NCBI GenBank assembly: GCA_030068145.1
Contig: JAPJBO010000501.1
Coordinates: 62,001 to 126,000, forward strand
DNA: 64,000 bases
DNA from: Diplonema papillatum
Lineage: Eukaryota; Euglenozoa; Diplonemea; Diplonemida; Diplonemidae
Reading direction: 5' to 3'
The translations under genes were made by a program, and so were the position numbers. Below, piece by piece: positions 12,061 through 22,265 of the stretch; position 1 is the stretch's first letter; every line of letters starts with the position of its first letter. The notes under the pieces were generated by a model. The model was not told the DNA's origin, ran no database searches, and was given only the letters and a program-made list of their open reading frames with translations.

Positions 12061-12140
12061 TGTAGTGGGCCAAATCGGCTAAAATGACCAAAATCCGGAT
12101 TTTTCGAAAAGTGTTAAAATTTTACGAAAACCGAAAAAAG

Positions 12141-12218
12141 TCTACTTGCGGGGTTCGAACCCGGGTCGTCAGAGCTTGGTACCCAAGGTACTACTGCATC
12201 AACCACAGGAGCTCTGGC
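12141..12218 (-). ncRNA. tRNA-like Pol III unit (SINE-like or pseudo-tRNA)
   Basis: On the minus strand a box-A-like TGGTTGATGCAGTAG is followed at normal tRNA spacing by a box-B GGTTCGAACCC inside a T-arm-like stem. A T6 run (12134-12139) lies directly downstream, as for a Pol III terminator. A weak anticodon-like arm could present GTA. The acceptor strands do not pair and the base before the putative anticodon is G rather than T, so a functional tRNA is unlikely. It sits in the spacer of the foldback element. Confidence 0.45.
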
Positions 12219-12769
12219 AAAAAAATTTTTTTTTTTTTTTAACATGTCGACGCCCGTAGGCAACGGCTTCACTGGGCCGGATTTAACGTCGGGTTAGAAA
12301 CTGAACTGATACTGAAAGAAAAATGGAAACGGGGAGGAATTCGATTGTCGGGGCTTCCTGCAAACTGATCCCCCCATGTAGGCCTTACTAGTGACGGCCG
12401 GGTAGGTCAGGTGGAGCGCCCGTGACTGACAGATGCAGCTAGACAGTGTAGGCTTAGACCTATTCTGTAGCCTGTTACGCTAATGCCTTGACAACTTGCT
12501 GTTCGAGCCCTTATCACTGGGACTTGTGCACTGACTAGCGAGACTGAGCGAATGTACACATGGTACACGGCTGAATGTGTACATGCTTCGATGCATACGT
12601 GCATGCGCGTTGCACATAAGTACGAGAATATGGCAGTAACGGCAGGGCCGTTGTCGAAAGTCACAGTGCAGACCTGAGCCACCGTTCACACCCCCGAAAA
12701 AAAAAAAAAAACCTTTCATTCTTGGCCGACTGTTCAAAAAACTGTCTTTTTCAGTTTTTGCGCCTTTGA
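12219..12769. other. Foldback-element spacer, no gene recognised
   Basis: It holds A/T homopolymers (12220-12240, 12698-12712) and short alternating purine-pyrimidine pieces near 12555-12610. Two overlapping minus frames of about 90 codons show no domain. Confidence 0.5.
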
Positions 12770-14180
12770 TGTAACAGTGGTTTTCTGTGAAATTCGGCCC
12801 GTTACATTGGTGTAATAGTGGTTTTCCGTCAAATTCTGCCCATTACATTGATGTAACAGTGGTTTTCGGTCAGATTCTGCCCATTACATCGATGTAACAG
12901 TGGTTTTCCGTCAAATTTGGGCCATGACATTGATGTAACAGTGGGTTTCCGTCAAATTCTGCCCATTACATTGATGTAACAGTGGTTTTCCGTCAGATTC
13001 TGCCCATTACATCGATGTAACAGTGGTTTTCCGTCAAATTCTGCCCATTACATTGATGTAACAGTGGTTTTCCGTCAAATTCTGCCCATTACATTGATGT
13101 AACAGTGGTTTTCGGTCAGATTCTGCCCATTACATCGATGTAACAGTGGTTTTCGGTCAAATTTGGCCCATTACATTGATGTAACAGTGGTTTTCCGTCA
13201 GATTCTGCCCATTACATTGATGTAACAGTGGTTTTCCGTCAGATTCTGCCCATTACATCGATGTAACAGCGGTTTTCCGTCAGATTCTGCCCATTACATC
13301 GATGTAACAGTGGTTTTCCGTCAAATTCTGCCCATTACATCGATGTAACAGTGGTTTTCCGTCAAATTCTGCCCATTACATTGATGTAACAGTGGTTTTC
13401 GGTCAGATTCTGCCCATTACATCGATGTAACAGTGGTTTTCGGTCAAATTTGGGCCATGACATTGATGTAACAGTGGTTTTCCGTCAAATTCTGCCCATT
13501 ACATTGATGTAACAGTGGTTTTCCGTCAAATTCTGCCCATTACATTGATGTAACAGTGGTTTTCCGTCAGATTCTGCCCATTACATCGATGTAACAGCGG
13601 TTTTCCGTCAGATTCTGCCCATTACATCGATGTAACAGTGGTTTTCCGTCAAATTCTGCCCATTACATCGATGTAACAGTGGTTTTCGGTCAAATTTGGG
13701 CCATTACATTGATGTAACAGTGGTTTTCCGTCAGATTCTGCCCATTACATCGATGTAACAGTGGTTTTCCGTCAAATTTGGGCCATGACATTGATGTAAC
13801 AGTGGTTTTCGGTCAGATTCTGCCCATTACATCGATGTAACAGTGGTTTTCGGTCAAATTTTGGCCATTACATTGATGTAACAGTGGTTTTCCGTCAGAT
13901 TCTGCCCATTACATCGATGTAACAGTGGTTTTCCGTCAAATTTGGCCCATGACATTGATGTAACAGTGGTTTTCCGTCAAATTCTGCCCATTACATCGAT
14001 GTAACAGTGGTTTTCGGTCAGATTTGGGCCATTACATTGATGTAACAGTGGGTTTCTGTGAAATTCGGCCCATTACAGTGATGTAACAGTGGTTTCCCGC
14101 CAGATTTGGCCCATTACATTGATGTAACAGCGGTTTTCGGTCAGATTTGGGCCATTACATTGATGCAACAGTGGGTTTCC
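12770..14180 (-). repeat. 41-bp palindromic minisatellite, right arm
   Basis: About 34 units of the same 41-bp repeat as the left arm, in reverse orientation, with the same set of variant positions. Together the two arms make an inverted repeat more than 1.4 kb per side. Confidence 0.95.
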
Positions 14181-14306
14181 GTCGGAAAATCTTCATGCAG
14201 TTTTGGGGAAAAAATATTCCCACCAGAGGGGGGGGGGGACCCACCCACCAAAATTTTGGCGAAAGTAGTGGGCAGTTGGCCCGCCCGGGTAATAATCCGC
14301 TGTCCC

Positions 14307-14532
14307 ATTGTTAACAACATATTATTTACACTTATTGTTAACAACATATTATTTACACTTATTGTTAACAACATATTATTTACACTTATTGTTAACAACA
14401 TATTATTTACACTTATTGTTAACAACATATTATTTACACTTATTGTTAACAACATATTATTTACACTTATTGTTAACAACATATTATTTACACTTATTGT
14501 TAACAACATATTATTTACACTTATTGTTAACA
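14307..14532. repeat. 27-bp tandem array flanking the foldback element
   Basis: Eight near-perfect units of TTGTTAACAACATATTATTTACACTTA. One more unit lies on the far side of the foldback element at 10268-10297, so the element inserted inside this array. As 27 is divisible by three, it gives a misleading open frame with a nine-residue period. Diverged pieces recur at 15211-15290. Confidence 0.93.
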
Positions 14533-16567
14533 TTCAACTATTGTTAACAAGTAATTATTTTCTTTTGTTTTTCGGCGGGTTGGGAGGAGACGCGCAAGTC
14601 AGAGAATGAGGCGGAGAGATGCCATATAGGATGGAAAGACGAAAAGAAGGTCGCAGGACTACACATGTGTCGGTTTCGGCGTTGAGGATCTCGACAAGTG
14701 TACTGCGGCAACTGGCAGAAGGCAGTTCAAATGGCAGTCGATTGCCCTGAGGCGGCAATCCTCAACGCTGCTGATACCAGGTCTTTGGTGAGGTTAGGCT
14801 GTGCGTTTCGGGCAACTGCACTTTACGTTCGTGCTTCTGCATTGCGCTCTTCCATTCGCGTTTGCTAAGAGCTGGAGATTGAAACTGATAATCCATTGAT
14901 TTGTGCCGGTAGCCCAAGAAAGCGAAGTCCTGTGCAACGCTTTGGCGGCAAGGAGGAAGCAGAAACAACCCTTGCAAGAAAGTCTTGTTTTGACTCGATG
15001 TCATATCGCATGCCCGCTGGGCAACACCACGTGGTGTTCCAGCCGATACTGGCTGCAAAATGGTATCAACCTGGCACAACAACCAGGAAGGTTGGCTGCG
15101 TAGCGAGCCAACCCTGCTCCTGGCAGATTTCCCTGGTGCCATTCTGGTTCAAACTGCCGGAGAATCGCGGAGATGGGAAGATGTTAACAAAAACCGTGTG
15201 AATTGCAAGTATTGATAACATTCCATATTATTTACACTTACTGCTAGCATTTACACTTATTGTTAACATTTTCGTTGTTAACAATAAGTGTAGGGGGGGT
15301 TTACTAATGTTTAGTACCAACAATGCATTGTTAACACAAAGAAAGTGAACTCCAGGCAATACCATTCTGCCGGATCCAAATCCCCTTTATGTCCCGAGGG
15401 AAGGTTTTGACCCGAGTACTTTCCCGAGTGCCCCAATACGGGCCCTCGGGCCCGAAGATAATCCGATCATACTCGGGTCAAAAAAAAAAGTGACCTCGTG
15501 ATGAAAAGAAGGGTTATTCTTATCCGGTAAGAATTGGTGTGGGGGTGTGTGTGTGGGGGTGTGTGTGTGTGTGGGGGTGTGTGTGTGTGTGAGTGTGTCA
15601 GTGTTGTCGCCGGGGTTTCGGCTCCGGACGTAATCAGGTAGGGCAGGGGTACAAAGCTTTTCCGAGGTGGTTGTTAACAACAAGGAACCTTTGTCAACGG
15701 CTGCTGCCACATACTGTTCCTCGCCGAGACCTGTGCCGCGAAGAGGACGTCGGGACCCATCAATGCTGCTTTCGTTCCCTTGGCCTCTTTAATGAAGGGT
15801 GCGTTTTGTGTTGCTGTCAAGGTGCGCTATGGACAGGCATCTGTGACACCAGGAAGAAAAACGGATTTGGCGCTTCCTTTTTTTGTGTGCACTTCCTTCA
15901 AACCTGTTTTGTTCATCTCACGGGAGTGAGGATAGTACGCTGCCATCGATCTGTTTTTTGTTCTTGACAAACTGCATTTGTTAGACACAAAACACAGCCA
16001 GGTAGCACCTGCCCTACCTGAACCTTACCGCAAAGCCAGTTAGGCAGGGCCGCTGCCCAACCTGGCTGCCCTGGCACGACAAAACTGGCGTGGGTGTGTG
16101 TGGGTGTGTGTGTGAGGTGTTGGAATCCCTTCCGTTTCTTCGCTATTCCTGGGACTTCGAGAGCACGCGGCTCGCAAGGGGGGAGTACAAAAAGGGGGCA
16201 AACGGCGGGGCCTGCGTTTGTCGGGTTTTGCGTGACCCCTGCAACCTCGCTTTCGGCGAGTGGATATGAGGAGTTCGCTCAGAAACGTAAGGATTCCGAC
16301 TTTGAAGGCGCTCAAGCAAGCTTGCTAGGTGCGTGCGTGTGTGTTTGGCAAGGGAAAAACACTTCTTCTTTTCCTACTGGTCAGCATCGTCCGGCGGACC
16401 TGCTGATTGATTGGACCACCCGAACCGCAGAGTCGGCCTGCTTGGCTGGGCGAGGGGGATGAAGGGGCGGCGGGGGGGCGAATTCGCAAGCAAACTGCAC
16501 CGTTTTGGGGGTCGTGTAGTTTGGGCGGGGTGCAGCTAGGTCTTCTGGAAGCAAGAGTGTGTAACGT
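14533..16567. other. Spacer, no gene recognised
   Basis: It contains frames of about 125 codons near 14762-15142 (minus) and 15593-15967 (plus) without recognisable motifs, a GT-rich microsatellite at 15538-15596 and a second short one near 16090-16115. Confidence 0.5.
15538..15596. repeat. GT-rich microsatellite
   Basis: Interrupted (GT)n with GGGG interruptions, about 58 bp. Confidence 0.9.
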
Positions 16568-16592
16568 GGGGGGGGGGGGGGGGGGGGGGGGG
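16568..16592 (+). repeat. 25-base G homopolymer
   Basis: Uninterrupted G run immediately left of dispersed repeat copy 2; its true length may be uncertain because of sequencing. Confidence 0.85.
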
Positions 16593-16752
16593 TTGCAAGA
16601 ACGTGCTTGGAATGGATGGGTGCTCACACCGCGCTGGTCCCGTCTGCGCTGTGTTTCGGTCCTTTAAGCCACGGACACATAAGGCGGACCATCACCAGCG
16701 CGGAACCTGAGTGTCTGCAGACAGGACAGCGGTGTGAGTCTGGTTTGTCATA
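16593..16752. repeat. Dispersed ~165-bp repeat, copy 2
   Basis: Matches 8038-8205 over nearly its whole length, with small indels (GGATGGGTGCTCACACCGC versus GGGTATGTGCTAAACACCGC). Same orientation as copy 1. Confidence 0.75.
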
Positions 16753-16860
16753 AAACTCACTGGCATACGTATGACAAGTACGTATGACAAGTATGATGAC
16801 AAGCATGTACTTGTCATATGACAAGTATGTACTTGTCATATGACAAGTGTTTACATGCTA
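16753..16860. repeat. Short palindromic repeats around ACTTGTCATATGACAAGT
   Basis: The perfect 18-bp palindrome ACTTGTCATATGACAAGT occurs twice in a row, preceded by related ACGTATGACAAGT pieces. It could form a cruciform or be a binding site; no gene start is close enough to decide. Confidence 0.8.
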
Positions 16861-17024
16861 CTGGTAAGGGGGGTCGGGCCAGAGATGCGACGTCGCATCT
16901 ATCCATGTTTCTTTCTTTCAAGCGGGCGGTAAAAACTGGACGAGCGGGCGGTGGACGAGGAAAGGGGGGGGAATAAGAATCATCAGGTCGTGTTCGGTTC
17001 GTGCCCGCGCCGCATCAGCTTTTA

Positions 17025-17456
17025 TTACGGATCTCCCTGGTACCACCCGTGTCTCTTCATCGAGCTGCGTGTTTCTTGCTCGACTCTGTCTGGTGTGCAG
17101 CAGTTCTGCACGGCCTCCCGTTGCAGCAGCCAGTGCACGTATGACAACCTCCACATCGCCACCGCATCTCCCTTCACGTGCAGCAACGCATCGGACGGCC
17201 TGCGTTCGAGCAGGATCCGTCGAAGCGCCACCTCCTTCGCCCCGTGGGCGATGACGCCCGGCGGCCCCGCCTTCGCGACTTTGGTCAGGAACTCGAGCGC
17301 GTCGTCCCGAGTGAGCGCTATTCCTTCCGGCCCGTACACCGCGTCATCCGGGAGCTCGAATCGGCCTTTGTACAGCTGCTCGACCCTCACCTCGTACTTC
17401 AAGCCCACGGCTGTGTTTGACCATTGAATCAGGACCAGGGAGACAGTTTCTAGCAT
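17025..17456 (-). CDS. Probable downstream exon of the membrane NTPase gene
   Basis: This open frame has the GC-rich codon use of the other host exons and ordinary globular composition (KYEVRVEQLYKG, PEGIALTRDDALEFL, KEVALRRILLERRPSDALL). I do not recognise a family. By strand, order and composition it is the next exon after 18065-18545. The true acceptor is uncertain; the TCAAACACAG about 45 bp inside the frame is one candidate. The 3' end after AMWRLSYVHWLLQ is also uncertain, since the following Cys-rich tail may be intronic read-through. Confidence 0.5.
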   Translation of the reverse strand: MLETVSLVLIQWSNTAVGLKYEVRVEQLYKGRFELPDDAVYGPEGIALTRDDALEFLTKVAKAGPPGVIAHGAKEVALRRILLERRPSDALLHVKGDAVAMWRLSYVHWLLQREAVQNCCTPDRVEQETRSSMKRHGWYQGDP

Positions 17457-17465
17457 TATTTCGAG

Positions 17466-17516
17466 TTAAAGTTCGCTTGAGAATCCGGGATTTTCGAGTC
17501 TCCGGGTGACCTTCTT
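17466..17516. repeat. Dispersed CCGGG/GTCTCCGGGTGACC motif, copy beside an exon
   Basis: AAGTTCGCTTGAGAATCCGG then GATTTTCGAGTCTCCGGGTGACC. Full or partial copies occur at 2688, 3298, 4398, 20443, 54775 and, more diverged, 59187, all in the same orientation. Three of them (2688, 3298, 17466) lie on the intron side immediately upstream of minus-strand exons. Confidence 0.75.
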
Positions 17517-17740
17517 TCAAAGCTAATAGGTACCGGGCGGTTGACCGCAGAGGCTTGGGTGGGGAGGGTTGAAGGAGTTGAAAACATTGATTAGAAGGTG
17601 CAGCTCGTTTCGGGATGTGTCGCCTCTCCAAGGTTGGGAAACCTTGTGACCTAATATCTATCAGCGGACGGTCACAATTCTGAGACAGTGCTGATGTCTG
17701 GCCCCTGGTTTGCGCGGGCAGATGTGGCTTGGAACCGACA

Positions 17741-17930
17741 CAAATTCAGACCCCGCTCCAGAAGCCGTCCCTGACCCTTTTCCGCTTCTCGTCCCCGTTC
17801 ACGCTCGCTGCGGCGGTGCGCAGCCCTTCGAGGGTCGCGCCGAGTTCACGCGCGTTGGAGCCGATCTTGAAGCACCACGCCTCCGGCAGGTTCGGCGGCG
17901 AGAATGGATCAGGGTGCAAGCAATATTTTT
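17741..17930 (-). pseudogene. Partial duplicate of the NTPase second-exon end
   Basis: The minus frame reads LPEAWCFKIGSNARELGATL and onward to EKRKRVRDGFWSGV, matching LLEAWYFKIGSNARELGATL and EKRKRVRDGFSEG of the exon at 18065-18545. The upstream part is replaced by unrelated sequence and the donor G-GTGTGG is lost (GAGCGGGGTC). Confidence 0.8.
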
Positions 17931-18064
17931 TCATCGGGGATGGGCAAAAGAGCTAAAGTTTAATCACAGTAGTACTGTGGTGTTCGAGAGTGGGCAAGGG
18001 TTTAATCGAGGATGGGCAAAGAGCTAATTAGCATTCGAGAATGAGAAAAACGGGCTAGCCACAC

Positions 18065-18545
18065 CTTCCGAGAAGCCGTCCCGAACCCTTTTCCGCTTCT
18101 CGTCCTCGTCCACGCTCGCTGCGGCGGTGCGCAGCCCTTCGAGGGTCGCGCCGAGTTCGCGCGCGTTGGAGCCGATCTTGAAGTACCACGCCTCCAGCAG
18201 GTTCTCGGCGCCCGCCGCCCCCGCGGCCGGGGCGAGCGCGGCGTACGGCCCGCCGCCGGCCGCGAACTTGAGCTCGCACGCGCTTTCGAACTCCGAGAAG
18301 AACAGGGCCGGCACGTGGACCACCCGGCAGATGTCGCCGTGCTTCTGCAGGGAGTCGGTGACCGCAGCGATGCTTGACTCGACCACGATCGGAAACCGCG
18401 GCTGGTCGTACGTTTGCGTGCGGCAGAACTCTCCGATGGTCTCGCCGAGTCGCCGAGCTTCGGCGTAGTCGTGGTCACGCTTGTGCTTGTCCCCCAGGTT
18501 GATGTACAGGACGAGGTGCTTGCCCGAAATGTCCACTTTGGCGGT
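18065..18545 (-). CDS. Probable second exon of the membrane NTPase gene
   Basis: The exon starts after an ACACAG acceptor with TAKVDISGKHLVLYINLGDK and runs about 160 codons to a G-GTGTGG donor after RVRDGFSEG. HLVLYINLGD resembles the strand plus acidic residue that follows the Walker A domain in P-loop NTPases, and the long helical segment after it fits a STAND or AAA-like ATPase; this is inference. A P-loop exon lies 5 kb upstream on the same strand (23712-24687). The first ~60 bp of this exon are tandemly amplified upstream, fused to rRNA sequence. Confidence 0.6.
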
Positions 18546-19410
18546 CTGTGTTTCAAAGTCGTTTCCTCGTTCCATCCAGAATTGAAGTATTCGGTAATGA
18601 TCCTGCTGCAGGTTTGTCCCCCCAGGTTGATGTACAGGACGAGGTGCTTGCCCGAAATGTCCACTTTGGCGGTCTGTGTTTCAAAGTCGTTTCCTCGTTC
18701 CATCCAGAATTGAAGTATTCGGTAATGATCCTGCTGCAGGTTTGTCCCCCAGGTTGATGTACAGGACGAGGTGCTTGCCCGAAATGTCCACTTTGGCGGT
18801 CTGTGTTTCAAAGTCGTTTCCTCGTTCCATCCAGAATTGAAGTATTCGGTAATGATCCTGCTGCAGGTTTGTCCCCCCAGGTTGATGTACAGGACGAGGT
18901 GCTTGCCCGAAATGTCCACTTTGGCGGTCTGTGTTTCAAAGTCGTTTCCTCGTTCCATCCAGAATTGAAGTATTCGGTAATGATCCTGCTGCAGGTTTGT
19001 CCCCCAGGTTGATGTACAGGACGAGGTGCTTGCCCGAAATGTCCACTTTGGCGGTCTGTGTTTCAAAGTCGTTTCCTCGTTCCATCCAGAATTGAAGTAT
19101 TCGGTAATGATCCTGCTGCAGGTTTGTCCCCCCAGGTTGATGTACAGGACGAGGTGCTTGCCCGAAATGTCCACTTTGGCGGTCTGTGTTTCAAAGTCGT
19201 TTCCTCGTTCCATCCAGAATTGAAGTATTCGGTAATGATCCTGCTGCAGGTTTGTCCCCCAGGTTGATGTACAGGACGAGGTGCTTGCCCGAAATGTCCA
19301 CTTTGGCGGTCTGTGTTTCAAAGTCGTTTCCTCGTTCCATCCAGAATTGCAGTATTCGGTAATGATCCTGCTGCAGGTTTGTCCCCCCAGGTTGTTGTAC
19401 AGGACGACCC
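18501..19410 (-). repeat. Chimeric exon/rRNA array, 255-bp higher-order repeat
   Basis: Seven units alternate 128 and 127 bp, differing by one C in a C5/C6 run, so three full 255-bp pairs are present. Each unit joins, on the minus strand, the end of SSU rRNA plus ITS1 start (GCAGCAGGATCATTACCGAA, then TACTTCAATTCTGG) to the acceptor and first ~60 bp of the exon at 18065-18545. A 255-bp pair keeps the reading frame, which gives an open frame of 470 codons with an 85-residue period. The units are otherwise almost identical. Confidence 0.93.
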
Positions 19411-19502
19411 GCAATGGCCACTTTTGCGGTCTTTTTAGCGTTTATTGTGTGGTTTTTGAAAGTCGGATCCTCATTCCATTCAGAATTGAATTTTTGGGTT
19501 AT

Positions 19503-19680
19503 GATCCTGCCGCGGCTTCACCGACAGCAACCTTGTTACGACGTTTTGCTTCCTCTAGCTGAGCAACATTGCTTGGATTCGGGTGCTGGACTTGTTGAGC
19601 TTCCCTCTCCCAAGCTCTATCTCACAGCCAATCGGTAGCAACGACGGGCGGTGCGTACAAATGGCAGGGACGTAAAACAG
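19503..19680 (-). rRNA. SSU rRNA 3'-end fragment (relic), with ITS1 start
   Basis: The minus strand carries ACGTCCCTGCC, a TACGCACCGCCCGTCGTTGC segment (normally TACACACCGCCCGTC), GAGGAAGCAAAACGTCGTAA, CAAGGTTGCTG and a final GGATCAT. It is followed at 19440-19500 by ITS1-like sequence that leads into the chimeric array. Only ~175 bp of the rRNA are present and they carry substitutions, so this is a relic and the probable source of the rRNA half of the array. Confidence 0.85.
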
Positions 19681-19854
19681 TGCAAGCTGATGACTTGCAC
19701 CTACTTCGCACTCCTCATTCAAGGAGAACAATTGCAACCATCGTTCCTCATCACGACGCAAATTCAAAAGGTAGGCTCTCAAACTCGTTTATTGCGTCAG
19801 TGTAGTGCGCGTGCAGCCTAGTGCAGTGATGGGTGCGCACAGCATGCCGTGCAC

Positions 19855-20238
19855 ACTTTCTTTTGTATAAGCACCTGCTTTGTAGGAAATGCTTGAGGAG
19901 ACTGCCAGTTGCGATAGACAAAGGAGGGAAATGTGCTGTAGCCCACGAAACACAGGTAAACCTGGGTTCTGCGGCGGGCGTAAGCGTTCAACAAAAAAAT
20001 GCCGAAGCAGCTCGATAGGTGAGCTGGTGATTGGGACTGATGTCCCGTCCCTTTTTTCATTCACCGCCAACAACCGCCGTCTCTCGACGGTGTTGAAGGT
20101 CGCCCGCGGTCGAGGGCACCGCGGAAGCCGGGCAGCGTTCAACAAAAAAGACCCACTTTGTAGTTGTATTGTTTTCTCCCCCTCTAGCCTCCTTCGAAAT
20201 GAGCACAAGGCAGTCCCTCGAGTATTTTTTAAAATCGG
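19855..20238 (-). mobile_element. MITE-like family E, copy with nested insertion
   Basis: In reverse orientation to 55319-55535, this copy runs from TTTTGTATAAGCACCTGC to CAGTCCCTCGAGTATTTTTT. Its inner ends read TACTCGAGGGACTGCC and TGCTTGAGGAGACTGCC, an imperfect inverted repeat. An extra ~130 bp (about 20000-20128) lies between two copies of GCGTTCAACAAAAAA and is absent from the 55-kb copy. Confidence 0.7.
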
Positions 20239-22265
20239 CGTGCACGCGTGCGCGCCGTTTGGCTACACTGCGCCGTGCGCAGCCGTGGGGGGGGCCAAAG
20301 ACAATAGGTAGTCCATAGGTACGCTGGAATGGGGGTTTCGGTGAACAGTGTTTCGGAATAGACTATTATTTGTTCCCAGGGGTGTTTTGCAGGAGGTTCG
20401 TTCCACGGGCTTTCCCTCGCGAGAGCAGCATCTTTTTCAGAGTGCAAGTTCACTTAGAGATCCGGGGTTATTGTCTCCGGGTTCCTACTACTTGATTTCG
20501 CTATCGATGGCATTTTCCTCAGACAGAGAGGGGCAACAGTTTCTAACGGCCACTCGGAAACAAAGAATTGGCGCGCTTCCTGGACCGACGACCCGTGGAA
20601 GCTGCGCTACCTCACGGACGGTCTCACATATTCATGGACTGCAGCTGAGGAAACGCAGGGGAAATGTGACTTGATGTGGGAGGTGTGGCCTCCTCGTTAC
20701 AACGGGGTGGCCAACCGGTGTGGGTCCCGAGGCACGAACAGCTGTGGAGACTGCTATTCGAGCACCCGTAGGCGGCACTCTGCAACCGGACTGCTGGACA
20801 CGTGCCGTATACTCGTGCCAACCACACCCGAGAAGTCCCCCAGAATCTCGGCACAAACACGCGAACACAAGGCCGGCGATAGTGCACGCCTGTAATCGGT
20901 CTCGGCCCCGAATCAACCACCACATGCCGGACCCCGCCTCGTTCGTCGGTGGAATTGCCCTACTTCGGCCCACGAGAGCGTGTCCGAGGAAAAGCCACGA
21001 CCGTTGCTGCGAAACGACCGACCACCCGAAGGCACGACGAGGCAACCTCGAAGAGCGAAGAATCGAAGGAGGCGAAGAGGGTTGGAGAAATAGCTCACCA
21101 AACCAAGCCAACGCTGAGCTCTATCACTATGAGAGTAATCGACATAATCGAGCCTGATCGAACTGAAAAGTGAATTTAGGAGTGCCGCACCATCCGCCTC
21201 AGGCGGGGGAATTTACGGCCGCGTGTCCACTCATTCAGCGGCTGGTGTCTTAAGACAGCGTCAGCAACACAATTCTGCTGTCATTGCCGTCTGTGCTTCT
21301 GAGAGCACCCCGTCCTTTCTCTCTCGAACGAGGACAAAAGCAGCCAAGTAGTAGTAGTAGTAGTAGTAGTAGTATGTGTCGTCTGCCGAAGCAGCCGGAG
21401 ACAGCAGGCGCAGGGGGCAGGTCTTGCTTTACAATTCTCTTCTTCATGGAGACCCGCCCCCGGCAATCCAGACTGTCCAATCACTGTCGAGAAAGGTTTG
21501 TGCCCTATAGTGATGAGGTGGTTGACCAGGCCCCCACGAAGCCTTATACACAACACGGCTACAACACGAGGATGCAGCCCTGCTTAGGTGTGCACTCGTG
21601 CAGTCAGCCATCACAGGGCCCCAGATCTCGCTACTTGACCTGACACAGCTGCCACCCAGAAGGCCGCAGCAGTAACCTTCGCAATGAAGGCACGCGCGGC
21701 TGAGTGTATGTAGGCGATCCATACAACAGCTGCATCAGACGCAGCTTGATCCGAGACCTCGCTAGGGGAGGTGACGCTGCTCACCTGCCAGTCTCTCAAC
21801 TGACTGCTGCCCCGCAAAGCAGCCAAGAAAAAAAAGAAAACCCTGATCGAACATGTTCGAGCCTGGTCGAGCGTAATCGCCGCCAAAAAGCCAAAAAAGG
21901 AGATTTGGGGGGTGCTGGTGTATGGCTCATTATCGCGTAGTAAACTTGGAATGAGAATGAAAGCGCTTGCATCGCAACATGGAAACATGAACCGAACTTA
22001 CAAAAAAAGACATAGCACACAGATAGAAAGCTGCGAGAGACAAGTGCACTAGCAACCAACAATACAGTCTCCTGGTCCAGAACGGGAGGGCGAACAAAGA
22101 CGCAAACGCCCACAGACCCCCCAGGAAAAGCCCGCACCGGCGATACAGCACCGCGCCAGACCACCCTGATTTTTTTCTTTTTTCGTAGTCGCAACCGCAA
22201 CCGTAGCCAGGCTTGCCAGTCAGGGAGAAGAACGGAGCAATATTTACAAACAAACGAGTGTGACT
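20239..22265. other. Spacer, no gene recognised
   Basis: It holds a copy of the GATCCGGGG/GTCTCCGGGT motif near 20443, a TAG trinucleotide run at 21345-21375 and several overlapping frames of 90-180 codons without motifs. Low-confidence minus frames at 20632-21111 and 21796-22335 have no domain that I recognise. Confidence 0.45.

Larger units (their letters stand above)
10298..14306. mobile_element. Foldback-type element with minisatellite arms
   Basis: The left terminus reads inward GGGACGCCGGATTATTACCC then GGGCGGGCCAACTGCCC. The right terminus reads inward GGGACAGCGGATTATTACCC then the same 17 bases. Inside each terminus come a G-rich tract and then a ~1.4-kb array of the same 41-bp repeat in opposite orientations. 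A 700-bp unique spacer separates the arms. ATT flanks both ends (10295-10297, 14307-14309), compatible with a 3-bp target duplication, and the target is a 27-bp repeat array. There is no transposase frame, so it would be non-autonomous. This layout matches the foldback class of DNA transposons. Confidence 0.72.

Noticed and set aside
12141-12218. Functional tRNA-Tyr(GTA)
   Set aside because: The acceptor stem does not pair, the base before the putative anticodon is G rather than T, and the anticodon stem has a mismatch.
10585-14180. CRISPR-like array
   Set aside because: Repeats are contiguous 41-bp units without unique spacers, in a eukaryotic context, and arranged as an inverted pair.
14106-14609. 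167-codon plus frame with a nine-residue period (VNNILFTLI)
   Set aside because: It comes from the 27-bp tandem array; the period is divisible by three and the reverse strand is equally open.
18002-19414. 470-codon protein with 85-residue repeats as a real repeat protein
   Set aside because: Half of each period is rRNA/ITS1 and the other half is exon sequence read in two frames in turn. It could be read through, but the sequence does not support it as an evolved repeat protein.
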